DNA from: Orobanche coerulescens
Taxonomy: Eukaryota > Streptophyta > Magnoliopsida > Lamiales > Orobanchaceae
Reading direction: 5' to 3'
DNA: 64,000 nt
Assembly (NCBI GenBank): GCA_033398695.1
Contig: CM065815.1
Coordinates: 13,298,501 to 13,362,500, forward strand
Under the pieces are notes generated by a model, which was not told the DNA's origin, made no database searches, and was given only the letters and a program-made list of their open reading frames with translations. Numbering within the stretch: position 1 is the first letter of the stretch; each line of letters opens with the position of its first letter. Below, piece after piece: positions 45,036-56,637 of the stretch. A program made the position numbers and the translations under genes.

Positions 45036-46505
45036 TCACCGATATTTCAATTTTTTTAACTTTGCATACAAACCAAATTATGATAGTCGATCGAACTTCC
45101 AGATTGTTGGAGGCGTCACAACGGTCGCACTTAAAATCCAACTTTCTTCGGCATGTACAACAGAGGCCTTTTTGCCAAAATTCAATCGATTTTCAAAATC
45201 AGTTTGTACAAGATTGATATTTAGCTTTTCTCTATTCAAATCGAACAAAGTAGTGAGTGAAAAATATCAATCCCTTGTTGAATCTTTTAAAGGATTTTAT
45301 TGTTTAATTATTATTTTTTTGAGTTTTTATATTTTTATTATTATTAATAATAATGATAATTATTATAATTATTACTAAAATTAGAGGATGTAATAGATTG
45401 CAAAGGAATAAATTTACTAATTGATCTACGGAAGCAATATCTATTGATAAACTAAATTGTCTGACGAGAAATATTGCAACTAAACTAAATGTCTAAGAAT
45501 ATCAAATAGAAAATAACAGCTAAAAACACAATCTAAATTTACCACTACAAGATTCTATTAAAACTAAAGACAAGATATAAAAATTAAAACAAAAAATCTT
45601 ATTTTTTTTTGTTTTTTTATATTTTATATTTTTTTCTAGTTTTTATATTTTTATATTTATTATAATTTTATTATATTTTTAGACTAATAATATTGAGCTA
45701 ATATATATATATATATATATATATCCAGATATATTGTTTATTTTTTTCACAAAAAAAAAATTCAGATTTTTTTTTAGGAAAAAAAAATAAAAATTACAAA
45801 CTTTTATTTTATTTATGCAAACAATAAAAATAGTTTTTTTTTATTACAGATTTTCGTTTCTGTTTTTATTTTTTTAATTTTCAGCTTTTTAATTTTTTTT
45901 TTAGTATTTCCCCTTTTTTATTAAAATATTGTAATTTATTTTAAAAAATTCTGTTTTTATTAAAAAAAAATTCAAAGTTCAGAAAGTTTATTTTATTATA
46001 TATATTCCAGATTATTTAAATTATTAATTCTTAATCTGATTTTATTTTTATTATTTTTTTCGAATTTAAATTAAAAATATTTATTATTTAAATATTAATA
46101 TTCCAAAATTACAAAAATATTACCTTCAAGTCTGAAACTTTTTTTTTTATTTTCCAGATATTTTTTTAAAATAAAAATAAATAAGTTCTGCTTTTTATAA
46201 ATTTTTTTAGATTTATTATATTTTTATATATTTTTGGACTTTTTTTATTTTTTATTATTTTATTATTATTTTTACGAAAATGAACAGTAGCTTTTATTAT
46301 TATTATTAATTATATTTTATATTTATTATTATAAGTTTTTATTATTTTTTAGAATTTTTTTTATGAACGTAAAAAGAAAATAAATTCTACTACTAACGGA
46401 TATTAAAAAAGACAGATAATAATAAAGAAAAGCAGTCAAATAAATAACTAGTAGAAGAATTTAACTAACTTGGTGACGACAGTCTTCTTGTACTTTGTTT
46501 GCGCC
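45036..46505 (-). other. AT1 AT-rich 5' leader between PBS and gag
   Basis: About 1.47 kb, extremely A/T-rich, with poly-A/poly-T runs and a (TA)n tract at 45701-45724. No coding sequence seen. Long AT-rich untranslated leaders are common in Athila-type elements. Confidence 0.7.
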
Positions 46506-46523
46506 TCCCCGGCAACGGCGCCA
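46506..46523 (-). other. AT1 primer-binding site (tRNA-Asp type)
   Basis: Minus-strand TGGCGCCGTTGCCGGGGA, the PBS known from Athila and Calypso elements as complementary to the 3' end of tRNA-Asp. It starts 6 bp inside the LTR end. Confidence 0.85.
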
Positions 46524-46529
46524 AAAACT

Positions 46530-47849
46530 TGTTGTTGGTTGATTCTTTAGTCTAATACTCGCAAGGGCACGATTTGTTCGATGTAGATATGCGGTGCAAG
46601 GTCGATTCCACAGGGAGGACTATACTAGTGAAGTCAAATTATTACTATCGTTTTGAACCAAATTATATTAAATTCTAATTTAGTCCCAAATAATTTGATT
46701 TTTCATTGGTTAAAATAATTGCATTAAATAACAGTAATTTTTAAGTAGATTTTAGATAAATTGATTTTAAATAATTTACTAGGGTTTACAATCCACCAAT
46801 GTCTATTTATTATTTATTTTATATTTTAATTCCAAGAAATTCAGGGAATAGATTCTGAAATCAATCTCACTATTTCCCTATAGATTTGACAATAAGTACA
46901 AAATTATAATTCAAATATAGATTTTACTTCGCTTAAAAAAATGTAATTTCTAAGTATTATATGTATCCAATTTAATGGAAAATAAATAATCAAAGAAATT
47001 AACTAATATCAATAATCACAAAGCAATGTGGAATTTATAACTATAAAAAATACGTGATATAATTGATGAAATAATATTCCCCTATTGAAGCGAAAATCAT
47101 AATCGTTAAAATATTTATTTGGAATTATTATATAAATATTAATAATAATATAGACATGGTTTCATCATAACCACAATAAAAGAAAATTACTCACTCATAA
47201 TAACAACACAAATAAATAAATATTCCATAATATTATTACACAAATATAATTTTATTACACAATATTTTTATTTCTCTCCCTTACAATAATATCTCTCTAT
47301 TTTTTCTCCTTTTTTCTCCTCCTCAAACACTACACATTCATCCCCTATTTATACTACTTCAAAATCAATAAAATAATCATTTTTACAATTTTAAAATCCC
47401 ACCACCTAATAATTCACGGCTGCCCATGAGGTGCTGATGTCATGGATGACATCAGCACAGAGTTGAAATTCCGGTCCAATCAGGTGTTGACACGTGGCAC
47501 AATATGGTCTCTCTATTTAATTGTCATTCGAACGGTCAGAACTTCTTCATACGAACTCGGATTCGGATGAATTTTTTTTAAAACGATCGTCTCGACGAGA
47601 CGAATAAAGTGAGACCAGTCGTGACTATATTTGAATTTTGTAAAACTATCTTTCTTGAACCAATTGATCTGTCTTGTACCGGTTGGTTAACCTGCAGATA
47701 TAATTTAATTCCAATTAATTATCCAAAAATGACATAAAATTATAGAAAATTCTAACAAAATGAAATAATATAAATATATGGTAAAACGAATAAATTATCA
47801 CACAACACACAATTATATATATAAAATATTACTCAAAATATACTAAACA
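46530..47849 (-). repeat. AT1 5' LTR
   Basis: 1320 bp, paired with 9200-10528. The palindrome arms tgctgatgtcat (47432-47443) and atgacatcagca (47446-47457) are intact here as well. The right target duplication is ataat (47850-47854). Confidence 0.94.
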
Positions 47850-49341
47850 ATAATGGCTATGCAAGAAGAGCTTGTCCAATTTGAACGAAATAATGTATGA
47901 AATTTAGTTCCATCTCCTAAAGATAAAACAATTATCGGAACTAAATGGGTACATAAAATCAAGTGTGACGAAGACGGGTACCCAGTAAGAAATAAGTCTC
48001 GTCTATTTGCACAAGGTTAGAATCAAGAAGAGGGTCTTGATTTTGAGGAAAGTTTCGCACCCGTGGCCCGTCTTGAAGCCATTCGTTTGCTTTGTGCTTT
48101 TGCCTCTCACAAGAAAATCAAGTTATATCAAATGGATGTGAAAAGCGCATTTCTAAATGGCTTTATTCAAAAAGAATTTTTCGTCAAACAACCTCCAGGA
48201 TTTGAAGATCATCGATTTCCAGATCATGTCTTCAAACTCAACAAAGCTCTCTGTGGACCGAAGCAAGCACCACGAGCCTGGTACGATCATTTAAGTCAAT
48301 TTCTTATTGCAAATGACTACGAAATAGGTAAAATCGACAACATCTTATTTGTGAAAATTTTGAATAATGATATGCTTATTTGCCAAATATATGTGGACGA
48401 TATTATTTTCGGTGCTACTAACGAATCTCTTTGTCAAGATTTTTCAAATTTAATGAAGGGAGAATTCGAAATGAGTATGATGAGAGAATTAACATTCTTC
48501 CTCGGGCTTCAAATTAAACAATGTAAAGATGGGATTTTTATCCATCAAACCAAGTATACTCACAACCTCCTCAAAAAGTTCAAAATGGAGAATAGCAAAA
48601 TAATTTCAACTCCGATGTCTTCTACATTAAAATTAGACAAAGACGAAAAAGGAAAACCCATTGATCAAAAGTTTTATCGAGGTATGATCAGATCTCTACT
48701 CTGCTTGACAGCATCTAGACCAGATATAATTTTCCCTACATGTTTATGTGCTAGATTTCAGTCGAATACTAAGGAATCACATTTGACTGCTTGCAAACGT
48801 ATCTTTCATTATTTAAATGGAACTATTGGTCTTGGACTATGCTATCCATCATGTTTGGTTTTTAATTTAATTGCATACAGTGACACCGATTTTGGCGGCT
48901 GTAAAATTGACAAGAAAAGCACTAGCGGCACTTGTCATTTTATCGGTTCAAGCCTAATCTCATGGGCAAGTATAAAGCAGACGAGTGTATCAATGTCTAC
49001 AGCTGAAGCTGAGTATGTGGCCGCAGGTAGCGCTTGTGCGCAAGTGCTATGGATCAAAAATCAACTCCGAGATTACGGTATTTATTTTGAAAATACTCCT
49101 ATTCTGTGTGATAATACGAGTGCAATCAACCTCAGTAAAAATCCTGTTTGCATAGTATAACCAAACATATTGATATTAGACATCATTTTTTGCGCGATCA
49201 TGTCCAAAAGAAGGATATATGTTTAATATTTGTCGGAACTAAAGACTAACTTGCAGATATCTTCACAAAACCCTTACCTGAGGAATCCTTTAATTCTATC
49301 AGATTACAACTTGGTATGGGACATCTCGATAATTTTTGAAA
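47850..49341 (+). pseudogene. S1 pol: reverse transcriptase and RNase H (copia)
   Basis: Begins AMQEELVQFERNN at the AT1 junction. Two stops (about 47898 and 48018) precede the long open part, 48063-49160. RT: SFAPVARLEAIRLLCAFA, YQMDVKSAFLNGFI, KALCGPKQAPRAWYDHL, catalytic YVDDIIFGATN, FFLGLQIKQ. RNase H: AYSDTDFGGCKIDKKSTSGTC, SMSTAEAEYVAAGSACAQVLW, CDNTSAINLSKNP. A frameshift or stop near 49160 separates the end block ADIFTKPLPEESFNSIRLQLG, which stops at 49341. Only a few lesions, so the core was functional until recently in evolutionary terms. Confidence 0.93.
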
Positions 49342-49387
49342 TTCTTTTTCTTACAAGAAATTATTTCATGAGATACTTTTCCTAACC

Positions 49388-49590
49388 TAGCGCGCGCTAG
49401 CCTTGTATACTTAACGCGCGCTATCTATTCTCACGATAGCGTACGCTACTGGCAATTATTTACGTACGCTAATCAACGTCCATTAAAATTCCCTGAAGTT
49501 ACTGGACAGTCCAGTAGGCTATCCAAATGTTCATAACGTATGCTATACTTTGTATAGCGCATGCTAACAGGTCGGTCTTTCACTTATAAA
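49388..49590 (+). promoter_or_regulatory. Promoter-like region of S1 ORF3: palindrome array plus TATA
   Basis: Palindromes TAGCGCGCGCTA (49388), TAACGCGCGCTA (49412), TAGCGTACGCTA (49437) and a TTACGTACGCTA unit (49460) are spaced 23-25 bp. A spacer with ggacagtccagt follows, then two more units (49534, 49555), and a TATA-like ttataaa at 49584-49590. It lies inside the element, 115 bp before the ORF3 ATG, not in an LTR. Confidence 0.75.
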
Positions 49591-49705
49591 CCAAAAACTG
49601 ACAGATCCCCTTTTCATTATCATAAACCCTAATCTCTCTGCCGACAGAAAAACCTCAAAATTCTTCATCCATCTCTGAAATTTCACCAAAAATGTTCATC
49701 TAATC

Positions 49706-50968
49706 ATGGCTAGTGGATCCAGAGCCCAGAGCCCCAATGAAGAAACAATATAAAAGCTCCCCAAGCGTACTCGCGAGCCTGAATTCGATCCAAACCGATT
49801 TATCTCCTCCGTGGAATACAAAGTATTCTCAGAAATTCTTCCACAAGAGAACTTAACAGATTGTTACTACTTTAATTTCGGAAGTTTAGAAAGATCTAAG
49901 GTACAAATTCGTGAATTTTTCTCGACTTTGGGTATTGACCGATTTGTAGAATATAAAGAGACGATTTTTCCTGGACTTGCTCGTGAATTCTATGCTAATC
50001 TGCATATTAGAGAGAGCGAGGGATCCCCGTCGTTAGTTCTTAACAGTTTTGGTGAAACGGCTATGAAAGTTTCATCGGAAATTTTGAATGAGTTGTTTGG
50101 TTTATCTATGGACGGCTATGCTTGTTCTGGGAAATCGGTTGCTGAAGAATCTGATTTATCTGAGCTCGAAGTAACGAAATTTTTGAGCTCGAAGGCGGTT
50201 ATCGAAATAACCGACGACGTCTTCGAGAACAACGATTTTGGAATTCAAATTCGATTACTATTGGTTTCTCTCACAAAATGTTTGATATCTAAAGTGAATA
50301 CTCAACACAAGCTTGTGGGAATTGACAAACATGTCGTGTATTGGGTTTTGAACGATAATAAAATGGACTTTACAGCGATTGTGTCTAGTTGGATGAAAGT
50401 AAAGGGAGACACATTTCGTTCCAAACACTACGTGTCTCGATCACGAAAGGTAGAGTTGCCTTTTAGCTCGATTCTTATGGTCCTTTTCAGGTATTTTAAT
50501 GTGGACTTACCGGGAGAGGCATCGGTTCCGGTTTATCGGGGACATGAAATCTCCAATTCATCACTAAAGGCAATGCATTACATCGAGACACTTAACCGTG
50601 GATGGGTCTTGTTTTCCTATCTCAAGGAAGACGATGAGGTTCCTAAAGGAACTCGGGTGCCGACCCCGGCTGAACGTGTCACAAGAAGGGGGCTGGAAAC
50701 GTTGGTGTAATTGCAATCGGGATCCTTTGTTCGTCATCCGAAGGTAAAAGGAAAGAGGAAAGTGAACATTGAAGAGAATTAAGAAGATGATCTAGTAGCC
50801 CGGATCCGTAGCCTCGAAACTACGCAAATCGAGATCCGTGATGATGTTGGGACTCTACGTTCCGAAGTCCGAGAAGCTTCCCAAGAAATTCACTCCGTTA
50901 AGACTCTTTTGGAAGACTTTATTCGTTTTCTCCAACCCGTCTTTTCCGTTTCCTACTTCCCATTCTGA
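49706..50968 (+). pseudogene. S1 ORF3: env-position protein of unknown function, three in-frame stops
   Basis: The frame from the ATG at 49706 (MASGSRAQSPNEE) runs 420 codons to the TGA at 50966. It has in-frame TAA at 49751 and 50708 and another TAA near 50780. After KRTREPEFDPNRFISSVEY comes a domain with FPGLAREFYANLHIRESE and LNELFGLSMDGYA. Such FYANL-containing domains occur in the extra ORF of Athila/Calypso and SIRE elements and in 'putative plant transposon protein' entries. The C-terminal tail (RIRSLETTQIEIRDDVGTLR...) is heptad-like and probably coiled coil. I see no clear signal peptide or transmembrane segment, so a true envelope role is not supported. The function is unknown. Confidence 0.8.
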
Positions 50969-51370
50969 CCAAGCACCATAGTCTCTCGTGTTTTGATTCT
51001 CGTTAAAGACGAATTAATTGATGTATCTTGATGACTTTGGATTTAGTTTGACTTCTTGGTGTGATTGAATGTGTGATTTGTTGGTTAATCTTGTTTGCAT
51101 TTGTTGTTGTTTAAACTTTTGCATTATCAATGAAGTTGGCTTTCACATTATTTATTCATGACCTTTGATTTGTCTTATGTCTTATTCTTATCTATACAAA
51201 ATATAGCTTCGATTCAGGGGGAGTACCTTTTTGCTTATGTCAAAAAGGGGGAGAAAAACACTCAAAAACTGAAAATACTAACTCAATCGAACAAAAATCT
51301 TTGATTCGAATTTTCTTTACAATTTTTGCAGGTATTTATTAAATGTTTGACATCATCAAAAGGGGGAGAT
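50969..51370 (+). other. S1 region before the 3' LTR with three polypurine tracts
   Basis: Non-coding. Purine tracts caggggga (about 51216-51224), aaaaagggggagaaaaa (51242-51258) and aaaagggggagat (51358-51370); the last abuts the LTR. Repeated PPT-like tracts before the 3' LTR are a known feature of SIRE-type elements. Confidence 0.75.
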
Positions 51371-52679
51371 TGTTGAACAAATTATTTTGATGATGAACGT
51401 TTTCAAAACATTTAAACAAAACTCAACAAAACGGCGTGAATCTCATCGAAGACAATATTTTCAGAACACAAATAGTGCATGCTCCACATATGTGTTAACG
51501 CACGCTATATGGATTAAATTAACGCATGCAAAGAGGTGCCTAGCGTACGCTATCTGTTCTATGTTTAAACAAGACAGTAAGGACAGTGAGTTCTGAACTG
51601 AAAAAGGAACAACAGGTAACGCACGCTAAGAAGAAATTTGCGCACACTATAAAAAGGAGTAACGCACGCTACGGGATATAATTACGCACGCTACCTGTTA
51701 GTGTGTCCGAGACAGAAGGCTCTGGAGTTTAAATGAAGCAACAGGTAACGCACGCTACAATGAAGACTAACGCACGATACCTGAAGACCATTAGCGCACG
51801 CTATCTACTACATGTTAGTGCACGCTAACTGTTCAAAATACTACCGTTAGTCATTCAACCGTTGAATCTACAAAGTCAACACAAAAATCTCTCTCAAATA
51901 TGGAAAACATATCTTGAACGTCTAGCGCACGCTAGGAATGATTATTAGCGCACGCTAAGTTCAAAATTTATCCGTTGGAAAGAGACATTAAGAGACAAGC
52001 CCGTTTCATGTCAACATCAGAAGAAAAGTTGGTTGACTAAGCTGCTAGCACACGCAACGCATAAGAGTTAGCGCACACTAAACTCCACAAGTCAGTAACG
52101 TCTATAAGGCTCAAAATACCTATAAATACCATCACATTTGGAACGGATGAACACACAACTTCAAGCTATCAAGCATACATTTTGAGCTCAAGTTATTATC
52201 ATCTTCAAGCAAGTTTATTTCATTAAGTTGTGTACGAAAAAAATACAAAGCATTGTACTTAATTTTCCATATCAAATACTGTATTTTTCATTGTGATAGA
52301 GTGTCGCATCGCTCTTTCACGAGTCGAATCATGAATTTCGATCCGGTGCTATTAAGATCAGTGATCTGGCATTGTTAGGATTGAATTGTTAGATTCAAAG
52401 TGAGGTTATTCTAGTTCCGATAGAATACTAGAAAAATAATTGTATCAATTATAGTCGGTTGTGCTTAAACCAATAGAAGACAAGAAATTTGTATCGGTTG
52501 TGCCCGGACCAATAGAAGACGAGGCAAAGTGAAGTGTGGTTGCTCCTTAAGCTAATAGAAAAAGGAAACGGAAAGAGGACGTATGCAAGTTGCCGAACCT
52601 CTATAAATCTGGTGTCATTTATTTTCCGCATTACTTTTAATCTCCCGAGAAATTTTATTTATCCGCAACACCACTATTC
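51371..52679 (+). repeat. S1 3' LTR (main part)
   Basis: Begins TGTTGAACAAAT directly after the PPT. It has an array of TAACGCACGCTA-type palindromes (51496-52080) followed by a TATA box (tataaata, 52121-52128). The last five bases, tattc (52675-52679), are the B target duplication. The LTR continues briefly after B; its exact end (about 61328) is uncertain. Confidence 0.83.
51496..52080 (+). repeat. Palindrome array TAACGCACGCTA in S1 3' LTR
   Basis: Units at 51496, 51520, 51541, then 51617, about 51638, 51660, 51682, and further units to about 52080 (several TAGCGCACGCTA). Steps within groups are 21-24 bp. Some units are degenerate, as expected for the oldest element. Confidence 0.88.
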
Positions 52680-54540
52680 TGTAATATCCGCATTTTTCTT
52701 TCCCTTGTATTTTTATTTTCGATGTATTTCCTTCGACTGTAGTAACCCTCGTGTATCTTTCAATGTATATTTTCCTGTCATCTATCGATCTGATTCTCGT
52801 TATTGTTGTGCGGGACCGCCGCTTTGGGGTTGCCATGGGTTCATCTCGTGTTATTGTTTCCCCGATGTTGATTCCTATCGCTTTTATTCTCTTTCCGGAT
52901 CATTTTTTATCTTTTTGGGACCAAAAGGGGGTGTGAGCCGCGGTACAAGGTGTGTGCGCCGCGGCACACACATTTCTCCAGTTGTTGGTCGAGCAAACTG
53001 TACTGTGTGCCGCGGCACACCCATCCGGTGCCGCGGCACAGCACCCGTCCGGTGCCGCGGCACACTCGTGTGACATCTGCGACCAAAACCCGACTGTACC
53101 GGGTGCCGCGGCACACGCAGGCCGTGCCGCGGCACACTGCCGAAACCTGGGAGTAATTTTTTGGCCTGTGCCGCGGCACACCAAGCGGTCAATTGTATAA
53201 TCTCGTTCTTATTAGACGAGATCGGCCATTTCCTTCATTCTTCACCTGCGCGAGAGAGAGAGAGAGGACTAAGGGGGAGAACTTCTCAAGCATTCTTCAT
53301 TTGGGGGTTGATTTTCATCATTCTCCTTCGGTTGTGAGGCCCGAATTATCAATCTAACGCGTGTTCTATGGATCTTAGCACTTGAATCTCCAAAGGTAAT
53401 ATCTCTTAGAACCCTATTTTCGATTAATTTGGCGGTTTTGGGATTTTCTTCCGATTCGTTCCGTTTTGTTGGTGGATTCATGATGAATACGATAAATATT
53501 GTTCGTATCTTTAGCTTTCCTACGGATTCATGGATATTTTGTGGATTTTTATGGAATCGAGAGGGTTTGGTTGTGGTCCGCCCTCGTTGTTATTTTTGGT
53601 ACGAATATACATGAATCGTAGACGGGTTTCCGGGTGTATTCCATTTCCGTAATCGTCTAGAGTTGGTTGTGATTGTGTTATTCGAATCATTAGGTTCATT
53701 TCCGCCAGTTCCTCGCGGTCGTGTTCGATTCTTCCTTTCCGTTCGTATCACCGTCTATTAACCGAGGCAAGTACCCTTATGAACTTACAATCTTAATGTA
53801 TTAGTATTGCATGAGAATTGTGCGTGTGTGTGTGTGTATGCTCACTATGGGTTAGACCCGACGGGGTCTCGGTAGGGGTCCACGGAGGGGTGGATCCGCG
53901 AGCTTGCTTTTAACCACTATGGGTTAGATCCGACGGGGTCTCGGTAGGTGTCCACGGAGGGGTGGATCCACGGTTAATTGTGGTGCATTTTTACAAATGT
54001 GACTTGATTATGGTATTTCCGGAAATGAGTGATTTGGAACTATGTTTTCTTGAATTGCATGCATTACTATATGTGTAAGATGTAAGTCGTTCATTTGGTT
54101 ACTTGTACTAGCGTAATTGCTAACCCCTTTGGGGACCCGTTTTGGGGAAATTCGTTTTATGAATTTCAGGTCAGGTTCATCGAGACGAACGGGTGCTGGA
54201 CCAGTATGCGGATGATGGCCGTGCGTGATGATTGTGCACGAGTGGTGTCTTATTGCTTCTATCTTTTTACCTTTTGTGGTCTTTAAACTAATAGAAGTAC
54301 TCGAGTACTTAAGAACTTTTACTCGTCGGGATTGTATTGTTGTTTATTATGTTTGTGTCGGATTATGGAGTTATGTTAGACCGGTTGAACCGGGTGGGTT
54401 ATTTTGTTGGGCGTCTTTATGACGAGGTATTTATCTGTTGTTTCTGTGAGTCGATGAGTATGATGCTTGATCAGTCTGGTGGGTCCCATATAGGTACTCA
54501 CGGCGCTGTAATATACCTCGGATATCCTGGGGGTGTTACA
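52680..54540 (+). repeat. B 5' LTR
   Basis: 1861 bp, TGTAATATCCGC...GTGTTACA. Its first ~150 bp and its part after about 53395 align with the A LTR; 52840-53393 does not. It contains the GCCGCGGC palindrome array, a (TG)n tract near 53822-53838, and a ~55-bp segment repeated at 53843 and 53914. Confidence 0.95.
52936..53178 (+). repeat. Palindrome array TGTGCCGCGGCACA in B 5' LTR
   Basis: ccgcgg cores at 52938, 52959, 53010, 53031, 53055, 53106, 53127 and 53171; steps of 21, 21, 24 and 21 within groups and about 44-51 between groups. Flanking arms TGTG/CACA make perfect 14-bp palindromes in most units. A degraded copy is at 59698-59934 in the 3' LTR. Confidence 0.93.
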
Positions 54541-54544
54541 GAAA

Positions 54545-54557
54545 ATGGTATCAGAGC
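54545..54557 (+). other. B primer-binding site (tRNA-iMet)
   Basis: atggtatcagagc, identical in core to the A PBS, 4 bp after the LTR. Confidence 0.9.
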
Positions 54558-54775
54558 ACTAGGTTTATGGATACCTAGGCTTGTCGGTTTATTGGGTCTT
54601 GTTGTATTTTGTTTTGCACATCATCACGCTGCCATGATTCCGGTACTACCAGTGCCCGTAAGTTTTCCTTCCTCTGTTCCTTATATCCTCGTATCGTACC
54701 TTTGATTCTCGATTTGTGATTGTTCTTTTCTCGTACTTACCATCGTATGGCTTTTGCTACTTATTTAACTCCAGT

Positions 54776-55824
54776 ATGGATGCTGGAAGAGGTCGTGGTC
54801 GTGGTCGCGGTCGTGGTCGTGGACGCGGCCGGGGACGTGGGCAGCCGGTGGGGCGGCCACGTCACGGATCTTGAGGCAGCGTCTGCGGCGACCGTCACAG
54901 TCATGCTTCTTCTCAGGAGCACGCCGACCTTGGTATTGCGGCTGTTATGCAGCAAATGGTGAATCAAATGGCGGTGATATCTCAGGCGGTTCAGAACCCG
55001 GATCCGGACCATGCTAATCGGGGTGGAGCGGATCGTTGGCTTTAGGATGTCATCAAGATGCATCCTCCTCAGTTTTCGGGAGCCTCAGACCCGATCGGCT
55101 GGGAAGGGTGGATCAAGGAGATATCTAAGGTCTTTGTTGCCACTAACTGTCCCGAGGACCGTAAAGTTCCTATTGCTCAATACTTTCTCACAGGGGACGC
55201 TACGGATTGGTGGGAGGCCGTTGGGCCCAAAGACCATGTGGCTTCGTGGGCCGAATTTCAAGAATTGATGGAGACCGAATATTGCCCGTGGCCGGTCAGA
55301 CAGGCCCGAGTGCATGCCTTCTATGATGCTCAACCACGGGATATTCCCGTATCTCAGGCTATTGCCGATTTTAATAAGGAGTTGGGTTATGTGAAGACCC
55401 AAGTTGTCGAGGAGAGTGACAAAATTTTCCATTTTTCCAGGAGGATGAAATTGTCTATTCGGGATTATATGTCGGGGCTCGTCTGTACTACCTTGAAGGA
55501 TTACCCGAGTAGGGCCCTTGCTTACGATATATGCACGTGGCAGTGAGGCGGCCGCGAGAGCAAGCGAAGTCTGTAGGAATTTTCGGGCCACAAAGGTGGA
55601 GGTCAGCAGAAATTCCAGTCTGCTAACTTTTCCGCTGGCGGTGGCCCAGCTCGATCTACTAGGTTTCCCCGCAGGGCACCCAGTGCCCCTTCTCGAGAGG
55701 TGAAGTGTTTTAACTGTGGCCAGCCAGGCCACATCAGTCGTAATTGTCCGAGTCCTTTGCTGACATGTAATCAGTGTGGCAGTAGGAGCCACAAGGCGGC
55801 TTCTGTCTTTGAGAGGAGAGAATC
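54776..55824 (+). pseudogene. B gag, broken
   Basis: ATG at 54776, [15 protein letters not shown] one-base deletion near 54841 relative to A shifts the frame. A TAG after RWL (55034-55048 region) sits at the same codon as the TAA of A. The capsid part is open (55058-55530: FSGASDPIGWEGWIKEISKVF, YFLTGDATDWWEAV), then another frameshift near 55530. The knuckles CFNCGQPGHISRNC and CNQCGSRSHKA (second one damaged) are at about 55705-55815. Confidence 0.88.
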
Positions 55825-56637
55825 GTGGGTGACCGGACTTCCATTCTAGCGCCTAGGGAACCGAGTGTGAATCAAGGATCGTTTGCTTCTCAATCTCCGC
55901 CGAGTGCTAGTCGAGGGAGAGGACGGGGTCAGTCCGCTAAGGGGGGAGCTTCCAGTGTCGGCTCAGCCCACCCGCGTGTTTATGAGATGCGGAGAGCCGA
56001 CGACCCAGCGGCTACCGTGGCGACAGGTACCGTTCATATTCTTTCTCATCCTCTCAGTGTGCTTTTCGATTCTGGTGCTACGCATTCGTTCATATCTCTG
56101 GATTGTGTGCGCCATTTGAGTCTCGACTGTTTGACGCCTTCTGATCGCTTCATCGTTAAGCTTCCTAGCGGTGATAGGATCGTTGGTGATCAGGAGGTTG
56201 GAGACTGTTCTGTGTTTATTTGTGAGAGGGCTTGGCCCTCTAATCTTATTGTTGTGGGTATTGAGGGTGAGGACTTAATTCTCGGGGATGATTGGCTCGA
56301 GCGGCATGGTGCAATCATGAACTACCGCACGAGAATCATCACTATGCTAGCCGAGGACGGCATCGAGCACTCTTTCGCCGGGCGAAAGAGGGGGAACCAG
56401 AAACTCGTTATTAACGCCTTGAAGGCGATGAGACTCCTACGAAAGGGGTGTATTGGCTATTGGTGCTACGCCTTGAAAGCGTAGAGTGGTGGAGTCGAGC
56501 TTTTGTTGATTCCAATCGTTAATGAGTTTCCTGATGTATTTCCTGACGAGTTACCGGGATTGCCACCGGATCGTGAGGTCGAGTTTGCTATAGAGTTATA
56601 GCCGGGCGCGGCTCCTATTTCGAAGGCGCCCTATCGC
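55825..56637 (+). pseudogene. B pol: protease
   Basis: The protease box [13 protein letters not shown] is intact, and [20 protein letters not shown] follows. A TAG at 56482-56484 replaces a codon after YALKA, and a second TAG near 56598 interrupts the linker ([19 protein letters not shown]). Otherwise the frame continues into RT at 56638. Confidence 0.88.

Larger units (their letters stand above)
9200..47849 (-). mobile_element. AT1: Athila-like Ty3/gypsy retrotransposon carrying a LOG gene
   Basis: The LTRs (9200-10528 and 46530-47849) are almost the same length and highly similar. The sense strand is minus: tRNA-Asp-type PBS at 46506-46523, gag, protease, RT, RNase H, integrase, a cysteine-rich ORF, LOG, non-coding 3' region, and a PPT (GTTGGGGAATT in sense) next to 10528. 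Four younger elements are nested within it (11901-19742, 24810-34117, 34565-38754, 38906-43305). Without them AT1 is about 12.9 kb, in the usual size range for Athila-type elements. It lies in the RT of S1. Confidence 0.92.

Noticed and set aside
46506..46523. tRNA-Asp gene fragment
   Set aside because: It is only the 18-nt PBS next to an LTR; no tRNA cloverleaf is present.
49706..50968. True retroviral envelope gene
   Set aside because: The position fits, but I see no signal peptide, fusion peptide or transmembrane helix; left as a protein of unknown function.
52884..53200. Cys/Arg-rich open frames on both strands over the B LTR array
   Set aside because: They are translations of the GCCGCGGCAC repeats in several frames; no start context and not conserved between the two LTRs of B.
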